The position numbers and the translations under genes are program-made. A model generated the notes under the pieces. That model was not told where the DNA came from. It saw only the letters and a list, made by a program, of their open reading frames with translations, and searched no databases. DNA of 64,000 bases from Sutcliffiella halmapala (GTDB taxonomy: Bacteria; Bacillota; Bacilli; Bacillales; Bacillaceae_I), in NCBI RefSeq assembly GCF_002019665.1, contig NZ_KV917375.1:2237175-2301174 (forward strand), read 5' to 3'. Positions 16,835 to 25,752 of the stretch are shown in pieces (positions within the stretch are counted from its first letter, which is position 1; each line of letters opens with the position of its first letter).

Positions 16835-17920
16835 ATGAACAAAACACTATTTTTAGGGATAACGATGTTGAGTATTATAAGTACAGGATGTATGAATTTT
16901 AACCAAGAAAATAGTAATCAAAATCCACCAACTTCTGTGGAGACCAATACAAGTGAAGAATCAGTAGAAATAATAGCGAAAAATTTGGAAGTACCATGGG
17001 CAATTTCCAAGCATCAAGACACTTTCTTTATAACAGAAAGAAGTGGGTCCATAGCCAAAGTGGAAAATGGTACGATTCATAGAGAATTGGTATCCTTAAC
17101 GAAACCACTTCTGCAACATGGAGAAGGGGGCTTATTAGGCTTCACTTTACATCCGGATTTTGATACAAACCAATTAGCATTTGTATACCACACATATGGA
17201 AGTACAGAAGAAGTGAAAAATCGTGTAGTATTAGTAAAATATAGCAATAAACAGTGGGTCGAAGAAAAACCACTTTTGGAAGATATAGAAGGTGCGGTTA
17301 ATCATAATGGTGGCCGAATTATGATAGGTCCTGATAAGTTGCTATATGTAACTACAGGAGATGCTAATAAACCAGAAAGTGCTCAAGATAAATCTAATTT
17401 AACAGGTAGCATACTAAGAATGGAATTAGACGGCTCTATTCCAACTGATAATCCCCTCACTGATTCCTACATATATTCTTATGGACATCGTAATCCACAA
17501 GGTATGGCGTGGGATGTAGAAGGTGAAGTGATGTATGAATCTGAGCATGGACCTTCTGCAAGAGACGAAATCAATGTTATACAACCTGGCGAAAATTATG
17601 GTTGGCCATCCATTACTGGCGACGAACAGGAGGAAGGGATGTTAACTCCTCTATTTCATTCTGGCACAAATACATGGGCACCTTCAGGTATGGTATTTCA
17701 TAAAGGAAAACTTTATGTGGCGAGCTTACGAGGGGAAATGATTCGTGGATTTGACCTTGATACGAAAGAGGAGTTTATCCTTTTAGATGGATTTGGAAGA
17801 ATAAGAGATGTTTTGATCGATGGAGACGACTTATATGCAATAACAAATAATACCGATGGCAGAGGAAACCCATCTTCAACTGATGATCAGCTAGTGAAAA
17901 TCCCATTAATAGGAGAGTAG
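16835..17920 (+). CDS. PQQ-type sugar (aldose) dehydrogenase, lipoprotein
   Basis: 361 residues. A lipoprotein signal (lipobox STGC, Cys19) and Gln/Asn-rich linker are followed by a beta-propeller of the glucose/sorbosone dehydrogenase family: LEVPWAISKH, GGLLGFTLHPDF, AVNHNGGRIMIGPDKLLYVTTGD, YSYGHRNPQGMAWD, EHGPSARDEIN. Such enzymes oxidise aldose sugars outside the membrane with PQQ. Bacilli generally do not make PQQ, so the cofactor would be scavenged or the real activity may differ. ATG 16835 has GAGAGG 9 nt upstream. A sigma-B-type promoter suggests stress induction. Confidence 0.84.
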   Translation: MNKTLFLGITMLSIISTGCMNFNQENSNQNPPTSVETNTSEESVEIIAKNLEVPWAISKHQDTFFITERSGSIAKVENGTIHRELVSLTKPLLQHGEGGLLGFTLHPDFDTNQLAFVYHTYGSTEEVKNRVVLVKYSNKQWVEEKPLLEDIEGAVNHNGGRIMIGPDKLLYVTTGDANKPESAQDKSNLTGSILRMELDGSIPTDNPLTDSYIYSYGHRNPQGMAWDVEGEVMYESEHGPSARDEINVIQPGENYGWPSITGDEQEEGMLTPLFHSGTNTWAPSGMVFHKGKLYVASLRGEMIRGFDLDTKEEFILLDGFGRIRDVLIDGDDLYAITNNTDGRGNPSSTDDQLVKIPLIGE

Positions 17921-17969
17921 GTAGCGCAAGGAACAATACTAAGACTTAGCATTGGAGATGGTCACATAT

Positions 17970-18755
17970 ATGAAGATAAATAATATAGAGATGTTTAAAG
18001 ACGTTCATTTATTAAAGCTTTTAGATAGTATAGGAGAAAGCATAATTTTCGCGGACGACAAACAATATATAAGATGGATTAATAGCTCAGCAAAAGAGAT
18101 TTTATCAAAGATAGGCCCTTACTTAAATATTCATACACCAGAGGAATTTATAGGAGTAAATCTTTCTAAGTTTCATGGTCCGAGACAGGATGCAATATTG
18201 GCAAAAGGTATTTTTCCACATAACGCTCAGATAAAGCTCTTCAGTCGTTTCTCTGCTAAAATTATTGTCGATCAAGTGCTTAACGAAAAGAATGAGCCAA
18301 CTGGATATATATTGACATGGAAGGATGTAACGGATTTTGAAGAAGAATTACAAAATCAACAAAAAATCCTTAAAAGCCTATACACCCCTATAATAGGAAC
18401 AGCGATTGATTCGGTTTTACTAGTAGCTCTAACTGGTCTTTTAACAGAAGAAAGAATGCAATACACCAAGGACTCCATATTACTAGCCTGTGCTCAAAAA
18501 AAGGCGGAGTATATAATTTTTGATTTTACTGGTATTGTCAACGATGTGGATGAGGTAATCGTATTCCATCTTGATCAAATAGCAGAAGCTTTAAAGTTAA
18601 TGGGATCCGAAGCAATCTTTGTTGGGTTAAATGCCCAATTTGTACAGCAAATGATTAGAAAGGGATTAAGCATTCGAGTGAAAACCTGTCAGTCATTTAA
18701 ACAAGGTGTTCAATATGTCTGGAAGAAAAAAGGGTATCAATTGGTGAAAATATAA
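17970..18755 (+). CDS. PAS-STAS protein, RsbR-like stressosome component
   Basis: About 261 residues. An N-terminal PAS-like sensor (LLDSIGESIIFADDKQYIRW to GYILTWKDVT, about 12-130) is joined by a helical linker to a C-terminal STAS domain (LYTPIIGTAIDSVLLVALTG, then IIFDFTGIV). The Thr in DFTG matches a conserved RsbT-phosphorylated position of RsbR proteins; the second site of RsbRA appears to be Val here (IFVGL). It lacks the LOV Cys motif of YtvA, so it is not a blue-light sensor of that type. I prefer ATG 17970. It lies 49 nt after the sugar dehydrogenase and may share its sigma-B-type promoter. Confidence 0.75.
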   Translation: MKINNIEMFKDVHLLKLLDSIGESIIFADDKQYIRWINSSAKEILSKIGPYLNIHTPEEFIGVNLSKFHGPRQDAILAKGIFPHNAQIKLFSRFSAKIIVDQVLNEKNEPTGYILTWKDVTDFEEELQNQQKILKSLYTPIIGTAIDSVLLVALTGLLTEERMQYTKDSILLACAQKKAEYIIFDFTGIVNDVDEVIVFHLDQIAEALKLMGSEAIFVGLNAQFVQQMIRKGLSIRVKTCQSFKQGVQYVWKKKGYQLVKI

Positions 18756-18787
18756 TAGTAAGCACTAAAATGTATACTTTTTAGATT

Positions 18788-18823
18788 AATAAGCTTGTTG
18801 TTTGGCAAGCTTATTTGTTTTGT
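18788..18823 (+). terminator. Terminator after the PAS-STAS gene
   Basis: Perfect 10-bp stem AATAAGCTTG/CAAGCTTATT with an 8-nt loop, then TGTTTTGTT. Confidence 0.85.
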
Positions 18824-18878
18824 TGAAATTACTTCTATTTATGTTATTAATAGTGGGTAGGTTCGAAGGAGGATTAGT

Positions 18879-20309
18879 ATGATCAGCTTATTAAAGAAAA
18901 ATAAATTAACAAGTTTTATTGTATTTATTAGCGCACTCATTATTTGTACAAGCATTTATCATAGTTATAAACCTTTGCCGAAAAATGTTTCTTTTGAAGG
19001 AGAAGAGCACTTCGTATCAGATGTGAGTTTTTTGTATGATTTAACGTATCAAAAAGAGAATGAAACTATTACTGAGCATGTAATATTTGATAGGATTAAT
19101 AAAATAATTGAAGAAGCAAATGAGTTTATTGTATTAGATATGTTTTTGTTTAATGGCTATAACGATGGAGAAAAAGACTTTCCTCCATTGAGTGATAACC
19201 TAATGAATGCTTTAGTAGAAAAGAAAAAAAGTAATCCGGAAATTGACATTGTATTTATAACTGACATGATAAACACAACTTATGGTTCCCATGAAGCAAA
19301 AAATTTAAAAAAACTAATAGAGAGTGATATTCAGGTTATAGAGACAAATGTAAATGTTCTTCGAGATTCTAATCCATTATACTCGGGGTTATGGAGAGTC
19401 TTTTTTCAGTGGTTTGGACAAGAAGGGGCTGGCTGGGTGAAAAATCCATTGTCTGAAAATGCACCTAACACCACAGTTCGTTCTTACTTAAAGTTATTAA
19501 ATGTGAAGGCGAACCATCGAAAGGTTGTTGTTACAGATCAAACAGCTATTATAACCTCTGCTAATCCACATGATGCCAGTGGTTTTCATTCCAATATCGC
19601 TTTTGAAGTAACAGGAGGAATTATCCAAGATATTCTTGTAACTGAGCAAGCAGTATTAGATTTTTCAGGGGGAGGTAAGCTCCCTACTAACCATACGAGT
19701 AAGCAAAATGAAGGAGAAATAATGGTTCAACTTTTAACGGAAGGAAAAATTCTAAAGCATGTACTGGCTGAAATCCAAGAAGCGGAAGTAGAAGATGAAA
19801 TATGGATGGCAATGTTCTATTTAGCTGAACGCAGTGTTATTGAAGAATTAATTACTGCTGCTAAAAGAGGTGTCTCCATTCAGCTAATTCTTGACCCAAA
19901 TGAACATGCATTTGGCCAACAAAAGATCGGATTGCCTAATCGTCCAGTAGCAGCGGAATTAATCGAAGAAGGAATTGGAAATATTGAAATAAAGTGGTTT
20001 AATACAAAAGGTGAACAATATCATCCAAAAATGATTTATGTCAAAAAAGAGAATGAATCCACAATAATAGGTGGTTCAGCAAACTTTACGAAGAGAAACT
20101 TATACGACTTGAATTTAGAAACAAACCTTAAAATAAAAGCGAAAAACCAGGAAGAAATCATAAAAGAAGTAGAGGAGTACTTTCAGCGACAATGGTTAAA
20201 TGAAGAGGCAAACTATACACTACCTTTAGAATCATATCAGGATGATACAACCACCATAAAAAAAATAATGTATCGTATCCAAAAGCTTTTGAGGTTTACT
20301 ACCTATTAG
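18879..20309 (+). CDS. Phospholipase D-family protein (cardiolipin synthase-like)
   Basis: 476 residues. One N-terminal membrane anchor (about 10-28) is followed by two PLD half-sites: HRKVVVTD...SANPHD and HPKMIYV...GGSANFT. Both keep HxK and the downstream Asn/Ser, as in active PLD enzymes. The Asp of the full HxKx4D pattern is present in the first half (HRKVVVTD) and less clear in the second. Cardiolipin synthases have two N-terminal helices and a different spacing, so this may be a membrane-anchored phosphodiesterase or nuclease. GGAGG precedes the ATG. Confidence 0.8.
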   Translation: MISLLKKNKLTSFIVFISALIICTSIYHSYKPLPKNVSFEGEEHFVSDVSFLYDLTYQKENETITEHVIFDRINKIIEEANEFIVLDMFLFNGYNDGEKDFPPLSDNLMNALVEKKKSNPEIDIVFITDMINTTYGSHEAKNLKKLIESDIQVIETNVNVLRDSNPLYSGLWRVFFQWFGQEGAGWVKNPLSENAPNTTVRSYLKLLNVKANHRKVVVTDQTAIITSANPHDASGFHSNIAFEVTGGIIQDILVTEQAVLDFSGGGKLPTNHTSKQNEGEIMVQLLTEGKILKHVLAEIQEAEVEDEIWMAMFYLAERSVIEELITAAKRGVSIQLILDPNEHAFGQQKIGLPNRPVAAELIEEGIGNIEIKWFNTKGEQYHPKMIYVKKENESTIIGGSANFTKRNLYDLNLETNLKIKAKNQEEIIKEVEEYFQRQWLNEEANYTLPLESYQDDTTTIKKIMYRIQKLLRFTTY

Positions 20310-20332
20310 TCAGGTTTAGTTATTGTAAAACG

Positions 20333-20366
20333 AAAGGTGACAAAACTAGTTGTTTTGCCACCTTTT
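20333..20366. terminator. Bidirectional terminator
   Basis: Stem AAAGGTGACAAAAC/GTTTTGCCACCTTT with one mismatch, between converging genes; T-rich to the right and partly A-rich to the left. Confidence 0.8.
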
Positions 20367-20370
20367 CAAA

Positions 20371-21018
20371 TTAACTTACAGGCAGTACATATAACATAAT
20401 GAAAAAGAAGTGAAGAACTGTTCCAGCTAAGACAAATACATGCCATACTGCATGATGATAGGGGAATGCTCTCCAAATATAGAAGATAGCGCCAAGGCTA
20501 TAAACGACTCCACCCATCACTAAAAATACAATGCCACTCGTTCCGACTTTAGCTGTAATTTCACTCCACCCAAAAACAGCTAACCATCCCATTAACACAT
20601 AAAGAATAGTAGAAGCAAAAATAAATCTCCGAACAAAAAAGACCTTAAATACGGTACCAGCAATGGCTAATGCCCATACAATCCCAAATAACGTCCAGCC
20701 AAGAGCTCCATCCATTATGACTAATGTAATTGGTGTATAGCTTCCTGCTATAAAGAAATAAATTGATGAATGGTCTAAGATCTCGAAAACATTTTTTGCT
20801 TTCCCTTTTGGTAATGCATGTAAAAATGTTGAGGCTGTATAAAGCATTAACATCGTTACGCCATAGACAATAAAGGTTACAAGATGCAACTGAGTTCCGT
20901 TAATGGCTGAGAAGATAATAAGGAGAACTAACGCAGCAACACTTAATAAGATACCAATACCATGTGTAATGGAATTGGCAATTTCTTCGCCTTTTGAAAA
21001 AGTATGTGTTTGTGCCAT
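20371..21018 (-). CDS. Hemolysin III family (PAQR) membrane protein
   Basis: 215 residues, seven membrane segments, with the family pattern EEIANSITHGIG near the N-terminus, STFLHALP and the DHSSIYFFIAGSYTP motif, and a final H-x3-H (HHAVWHVFV). The conserved Asp and His residues are the metal-binding type of PAQR proteins. Despite the name, most bacterial members have no shown hemolytic role. GGGG lies upstream of the ATG. Confidence 0.88.
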   Translation of the reverse strand: MAQTHTFSKGEEIANSITHGIGILLSVAALVLLIIFSAINGTQLHLVTFIVYGVTMLMLYTASTFLHALPKGKAKNVFEILDHSSIYFFIAGSYTPITLVIMDGALGWTLFGIVWALAIAGTVFKVFFVRRFIFASTILYVLMGWLAVFGWSEITAKVGTSGIVFLVMGGVVYSLGAIFYIWRAFPYHHAVWHVFVLAGTVLHFFFIMLYVLPVS

Positions 21019-21195
21019 CCAAATCCCCGCACTTTCATAATTTAATGAGCTAAAAACATAATACCATCATAACAAGTTTTCTTACAAAGTTCCAATGGGA
21101 AGAAAAGCGGAAGCGGATTTTCCTAGTCTCGCAATGCTACTTAGCCAATAAGAAAAAAGCATGAGAGTGGGGGAGACCACTCCATGCTTCTTCAC
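21019..21195. repeat. Intergenic region with a short GAAAAGCGGAAGCGG repeat fragment
   Basis: GAAAAGCGGAAGCGG at 21102-21116 resembles the GAAAAGCGGAGCCGGC units at 62716-62762. It may be a remnant of the same Bacillaceae intergenic repeat. A terminator follows to its right. Confidence 0.35.
21151..21190 (-). terminator. Terminator of the AI-2E family permease gene
   Basis: Stem AAGCATGAGAGTGG/CCACTCCATGCTT with one bulge; the A-run on the left gives a U-tract on the minus-strand RNA. Confidence 0.85.
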
Positions 21196-22296
21196 TTACA
21201 ACAAAGACTCTTCCGTTTCTTTAACTTTTCGTAGCTTAATAAATCGAATTGTATGCAAAACAATTACTTTTGAAATCGCGTAAGTCGGTACAGCAAGTAA
21301 AAGACCTACTAATCCTGCAAATTTACTTGCTACTAGTAATAAGAAAATAATCGTTAGAGGATGTACATCTAGTTTTTTCCCCATAACCTGTGGAGATATT
21401 AAATTACTTTCAACTTGCTGAACGATAATAACTACTAATAAAACCCATACAGCCATTATCGGTTCATCAAAGAAAGCAACGATAACACTCGGAACGGTTC
21501 CAATAAAAGGGCCAATAAATGGAATTACATTAGTGAACATCGCAATTAATGCAAGTACTAATGAATATTCCAATCCAATGATTAAAAAGCCAATATAGAT
21601 TAGGACACCCACACAAACACTAACGATTATTTGTCCTTGGATATATGAACTAAGGGCAATATCCATATCCTTTAATACATGACGTCCTTCTTTCTCATGC
21701 TGTCGAGGAATAAACTTTATGACTTGTTCAGGTAATCTGTCCCCATCCTTTAACATGTAGAAAAGGACAAATGGGATAATAACGAGCAAAATCACAAATC
21801 CGGTAATGGCACCGATAATATTGATGACATTTGAGCCAAATGCGGTTAAATAAGCATTTAAATTATCAGCTATTTTTCCAGAAATCTCTTCTAAAGAAAA
21901 ACGCTCATCCTGCTGAAATCTTGCTACATATTCATTTTCCTGCAATTCAACAGTAAATTCTCTAATTTCATTAATAATTTTCGGTGTATTTTCTACTAAG
22001 CTATTTACCTGATGTTGCAAAGTAGGTCCGATTAGAAATAATAAGAGGGTAATAATACCAATAAACATTAAATAAATACTTAAGATAGCTAAACCTCTAG
22101 GAATATAACGTGCTGCAAGGTTTACAAGAGGACGGAGCAAGTAATACATCACACCAGCAAGAATAATCGGTGCAAATAGTGTTTTAATCATAATAGTGAT
22201 TGGTGTGAAAATAAAATTAACTAATGATAACAAATAAATAACTAAGAGAATTACAATTAATCCGTAGCCAATACGAAACCACTTAGATTGTGGCAT
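21196..22296 (-). CDS. AI-2E family transporter (UPF0118 permease)
   Basis: 366 residues with the UPF0118 layout: three N-terminal membrane helices, a long soluble segment (about 75-145), then further helices with FTNVIPFIGPFIGTVPS and the conserved QQVESNLISPQVMGKKLDVHPL block. Family members include TqsA-type exporters and Na+/H+ antiporters, so the substrate is unknown. It may have an ECF-type promoter at 22397-22423 in addition to a GGGTATAGT element near 22350. Confidence 0.87.
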   Translation of the reverse strand: MPQSKWFRIGYGLIVILLVIYLLSLVNFIFTPITIMIKTLFAPIILAGVMYYLLRPLVNLAARYIPRGLAILSIYLMFIGIITLLLFLIGPTLQHQVNSLVENTPKIINEIREFTVELQENEYVARFQQDERFSLEEISGKIADNLNAYLTAFGSNVINIIGAITGFVILLVIIPFVLFYMLKDGDRLPEQVIKFIPRQHEKEGRHVLKDMDIALSSYIQGQIIVSVCVGVLIYIGFLIIGLEYSLVLALIAMFTNVIPFIGPFIGTVPSVIVAFFDEPIMAVWVLLVVIIVQQVESNLISPQVMGKKLDVHPLTIIFLLLVASKFAGLVGLLLAVPTYAISKVIVLHTIRFIKLRKVKETEESLL

Positions 22297-22396
22297 GCTT
22301 ACACCTCATTCTTCTTAACAAATTAAATAGAAAACATAAAATTACTATACCCTAAAAGTGTAATAAAGTAACGAAAAATGGAATCTATGTTACTTA

Positions 22397-22423
22397 TACG
22401 GACGAGTGGTCAGTAAGGTTTCA
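22397..22423 (-). promoter_or_regulatory. Possible ECF promoter for the AI-2E family permease
   Basis: On the minus strand TGAAAC, 17 nt, CGTA. The elements are canonical but the spacer is one longer than the sigma-W optimum and the leader would be about 90 nt. Confidence 0.38.
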
Positions 22424-22429
22424 TAATGA

Positions 22430-22458
22430 AGAAAAAAAGCCTTCGGAAAGAAGGCTTT
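22430..22458 (-). terminator. Terminator of the ABC-F gene
   Basis: Stem AAAGCCTTC/GAAGGCTTT with a 5-nt loop; the A-run on the left gives a U-tract on the minus strand. Confidence 0.88.
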
Positions 22459-22463
22459 CTCCA

Positions 22464-24083
22464 TTATGCGTATAGTTCAGCTAATTGCTGTTGAACAGTT
22501 GGATCCTCTAGGTACTCATCATAAGCCATTTGCTTGTCTACGAAACCATTTGGAGTAATCTCAATCATTCTATTTGCAATCGTTTGAATAAACTGGTGGT
22601 CATGTGAAGTGAAAATCATTGACCCTTTAAAGCTGATTAACCCATTATTTAATGCTGTAATGGATTCTAAGTCTAAATGGTTTGTGGGATCATCTAATAT
22701 TAACACGTTAGAACCACTTAACATCATTTTCGAAAGCATGCAACGAACTTTTTCTCCTCCAGAAAGGACACTAGCTTTCTTTAATACTTCTTCACCAGAG
22801 AATAGCATTCTTCCTAGGAAACCACGTAAGAAGCTTTCTGTTTGGTCATTAGGGGAGAACTGACGTAACCAGTCTACTAAGTTAGAGTCAACTCCTTCAA
22901 AGTAAGTGGAGTTATCTCGAGGGAAGTATGCCTGAGAAGTCGTGATCCCCCATCTGTATGTTCCACTATCAGGTTCCATTTCACCGGTTAAGATTTTCAT
23001 TAGCGTTGTATTAGCAATTTCATTTGCGCCAACCAAAGCTATTTTATCGTCTTTGTTCATAATAAAGCTGACATTATTTAAAACTGTAACACCATCAATT
23101 GTCTTTGTTAGCCCTTCAACACGAAGTAAATCATTTCCGATTTCACGTTCTGGTGTGAAGTTAACATATGGGTATTTTCTAGAAGATGGTTTAATATCAT
23201 CAATAGAAATTTTATCTAACAATTTCTTACGAGAAGTAGCCTGTTTTGATTTAGATGCATTGGCACTAAACCTTGCAATAAAGGCTTGTAAATCCTTGAT
23301 TTTTTCTTCTTTTTTACGATTCGCATCTGATGCTAATCTAGAAGCAAGTTGACTAGACTCATACCAGAAGTCGTAGTTACCAACATAAATTTGGATTTTA
23401 CTATAATCTAAGTCGGCAATATGTGTACAAACTTTATTTAAGAAGTGACGGTCATGGGATACAACTATAACGGTATTTTCAAAATTAATAAGGAATTCTT
23501 CTAGCCACTGAATAGCTTTTAAGTCCAAATGGTTCGTAGGCTCATCAAGTAATAGAACATCTGGTTTACCAAATAGTGCTTGAGCTAGTAAGACTTTAAC
23601 TTTTTCTCCACCAGTTAGTTCAGACATTTTTTTATCATGAAGATCTACAGAAATCCCAAGACCTTTTAATAAAATTGCAGCTTCTGACTCTGCTTCCCAA
23701 CCATTAAGTTCTGCGAATTCACCTTCTAATTCAGCAGCACGCATACCATCTTCATCCGAAAAATCTTCTTTCATATAGATGGCATCTTTTTCTTGCATTA
23801 CTTGATAAAGGCGAGTATGACCCATAATTACAACCTTCATTACTTCATGCTCTTCATACTCAAAGTGGTTTTGCTTCAATATTGCCATACGTTCGCCTGG
23901 ATTCATGTGTATGTCACCAGTTTGAGCTTCCACTTCACCAGATAGTATTTTTAGAAAAGTAGATTTACCAGCACCATTAGCTCCAATCAGACCATAACAG
24001 TTGCCAGGAATGAATTTTATATTAACATCTTCAAATAATTTTCGATCTCCAAAACGTAAACTTATATTTGTAACTGTTAGCAT
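22464..24083 (-). CDS. ABC-F family ATPase (YkpA/YbiT-like)
   Basis: 539 residues, two ABC domains with no membrane part, as in translation-associated ABC-F proteins. The first domain is canonical: GANGAGKST, LTGGEKVKVLLAQAL, LLLDEPTNHLD. The second has GANEIANTTL where GANGIGKTTL is expected (Lys to Asn, Gly to Ala), and LILDDPTNHLD where the catalytic Glu is Asp; its signature LSGGEKVRCML is intact. It most resembles B. subtilis YkpA (540 aa). ABC-F proteins act at the ribosome E-site region, either as housekeeping factors or in antibiotic protection; this sub-branch has no established role that I know of. Ribosome site TTGGAGG precedes the ATG. Confidence 0.88.
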   Translation of the reverse strand: MLTVTNISLRFGDRKLFEDVNIKFIPGNCYGLIGANGAGKSTFLKILSGEVEAQTGDIHMNPGERMAILKQNHFEYEEHEVMKVVIMGHTRLYQVMQEKDAIYMKEDFSDEDGMRAAELEGEFAELNGWEAESEAAILLKGLGISVDLHDKKMSELTGGEKVKVLLAQALFGKPDVLLLDEPTNHLDLKAIQWLEEFLINFENTVIVVSHDRHFLNKVCTHIADLDYSKIQIYVGNYDFWYESSQLASRLASDANRKKEEKIKDLQAFIARFSANASKSKQATSRKKLLDKISIDDIKPSSRKYPYVNFTPEREIGNDLLRVEGLTKTIDGVTVLNNVSFIMNKDDKIALVGANEIANTTLMKILTGEMEPDSGTYRWGITTSQAYFPRDNSTYFEGVDSNLVDWLRQFSPNDQTESFLRGFLGRMLFSGEEVLKKASVLSGGEKVRCMLSKMMLSGSNVLILDDPTNHLDLESITALNNGLISFKGSMIFTSHDHQFIQTIANRMIEITPNGFVDKQMAYDEYLEDPTVQQQLAELYA

Positions 24084-24177
24084 GTATGCATTTCCTCCAA
24101 AATTAATGTCGTTGAAATTATACCATTAATCTGAGGGCTTGCAAAAGGTTCATTTAAGAAGTTGCTTAAAATTGTTC

Positions 24178-24206
24178 AAAATAAAAAGCTAGGAACGAAC
24201 CTAGCT
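24178..24206 (-). terminator. Terminator of the cupredoxin gene
   Basis: Stem AGCTAGG/CCTAGCT with a 6-nt loop and an A-rich left flank, directly after the stop. Confidence 0.75.
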
Positions 24207-24209
24207 CTC

Positions 24210-24671
24210 TTAATAAACATAAATATAAGCAATCATTGGTGGGGTTTTGTGATGACTGTGACTAGCATGATCGGAATGGGTGGTGCAGATTATTTGGTAG
24301 ACACCAGGTTTATCAAAACGAGTATTAATTATCGTTTCTTCCCCTTTTTTAATTACGCCAGATATATCTGTTCCTTCAATGGTATAAGGATGTTCACTCC
24401 CATTTACTCCAATAATACTTATGGTAATATCCTTTCCTTTTGGTACCGTAATAGTACCTGGATCGAAACGGTATGCCTCAATTTCTGTCCCATCCGCTAA
24501 AGTAGTTTTAAATTCTGACGTTATCATATGATAAGTAAGTTTGTTTTCCTGTGTTGGTTTTCCTGTGGTTGGAATAATTCCAACATTTACAATGTACCAA
24601 CCTCCTAAAGCAACGATAAAGCATAACATTACCGTTACAATCCAGCTTTTTTTCACAATAAAAAATCTCAT
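24210..24671 (-). CDS. Membrane-anchored cupredoxin-domain protein
   Basis: 153 residues. One N-terminal membrane segment (about 8-30) is followed by a cupredoxin fold with likely copper ligands: His in SEHPYTIEG, Cys and His in IICTTHSDH, and Met in PPMIAY. The His/Cys/His/Met set is that of a blue-copper electron carrier or CuA-like domain on the outer face. A short His-rich insert (HASHSHH) precedes the Met. No oxidase gene is adjacent, so the redox partner is unknown. Confidence 0.78.
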   Translation of the reverse strand: MRFFIVKKSWIVTVMLCFIVALGGWYIVNVGIIPTTGKPTQENKLTYHMITSEFKTTLADGTEIEAYRFDPGTITVPKGKDITISIIGVNGSEHPYTIEGTDISGVIKKGEETIINTRFDKPGVYQIICTTHSDHASHSHHKTPPMIAYIYVY

Positions 24672-24848
24672 TGAACAATCAGCTCCCCTTCATAGGCATG
24701 TCTATCTATTAATTTGTATGCGAAAAGAAGAGGAGGGTTGTCTGATTTATAAAAAAAACATCATATAATTTGGATGTTTTCTAGACAAATAGAAATAAAT
24801 TACAAGCACTGGAATATATTTGGAATGAGTAGAAGGGGGGACGAAAAT

Positions 24849-25649
24849 TTGAGCTATATCGAGGATGCTAGGTTTGAACAGCTTTTTTGGATGCAGGTTT
24901 TTGGAGATCATGCGCGCTTTTTTATAGATACATTAGCAGCTAAAGAAGAAGAAGACGTGAAAAAGGCTTTATACTTTAAGAAGGAATATGATAAGTGGTA
25001 TGAAGCAAGTAAGCGGCTGACAGAAAGTAATGTCCAAGAACAACTGAAAGAAACGAAAAACCTCACCGATCAATTACGCGCTTTTAAACTTTCAATTATA
25101 CGCAGACAATTAGAAGGGAAAATTAGTATCAATCTCCCACCGACCTTTATCAATCATATGGTAAATGAATTAGAAGAATATTTAAATGTCCACCAATATT
25201 TAGAAAAAGGCGAAAGTCCACCGATATTCCATGAGCTCCATCACCATCTAGTTTGGTTGTTAGATGCAGCAGGGCATGCACAAGGGATAAACGATAGTTT
25301 GGACATGGTTGAGCATAAAATAAAAATGAAATCCTTTGATTTTGTAAATGACTTCAAAGAGTTTTATGTCAAAGCAGTAGAGCTTGCGGGTTACTTACGA
25401 GCAAATGTGGAATCATTTCCTGCGTTAAATAGGATGAATAAAGAAGTGAAGTTAGAAATAGAACTTTTTATGGTTTTTTTAGATGAAATCAAAGAATTAC
25501 AACTTACAGATCAATTATTAGGTACCTTCTCGGTCATTATGGCAGATCATATGGCAAGAGAAGAATGTTATTATTTAATGAAATTAGCACAATCTACGGC
25601 AACACATAAACCTGACTGCGATCCAACTCAACCTAGGATAGAGGGGTAA
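24849..25649 (+). CDS. DUF2935 protein
   Basis: 266 residues, all alpha-helical, with two related halves. Each has a helix with FWMQVFGDHARFF-type or HMAREECYYL residues, and there is HELHHHLVWLLDAAGHAQG in the centre. The paired Glu/His positions resemble a ferritin-like or hemerythrin-like metal site, but this is only my reading; the function of DUF2935 is unknown. I chose TTG 24849 because AAGGGGGGA lies 7 nt upstream; the longer ATG starts have no ribosome site. Confidence 0.75.
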   Translation: MSYIEDARFEQLFWMQVFGDHARFFIDTLAAKEEEDVKKALYFKKEYDKWYEASKRLTESNVQEQLKETKNLTDQLRAFKLSIIRRQLEGKISINLPPTFINHMVNELEEYLNVHQYLEKGESPPIFHELHHHLVWLLDAAGHAQGINDSLDMVEHKIKMKSFDFVNDFKEFYVKAVELAGYLRANVESFPALNRMNKEVKLEIELFMVFLDEIKELQLTDQLLGTFSVIMADHMAREECYYLMKLAQSTATHKPDCDPTQPRIEG

Positions 25650-25711
25650 GAAGGTTCCCCAACCGATCAATTATTGGGCTACCTTGAAAATATAAGGTGC
25701 CCCCTTAAAAC

Positions 25712-25752
25712 AAAAAAGGCAACCCACAATATAAGAGGGTTGCCTTCTTTTT
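25712..25752. terminator. Bidirectional terminator
   Basis: 10-bp stem AAGGCAACCC/GGGTTGCCTT, A-run on the left and T-run on the right, between converging genes. Confidence 0.9.

Noticed and set aside
18830-18860. Sigma-B promoter before the PLD-family gene (GGGTAG)
   Set aside because: No GTTTAA-like -35 at 12-15 nt.
22345-22375. Sigma-B promoter for the AI-2E family permease (GGGTAT on the minus strand)
   Set aside because: The -35 at suitable spacing (GTTACT) matches only 3 of 6 bases; a sigma-A TATAGT overlap explains it better.
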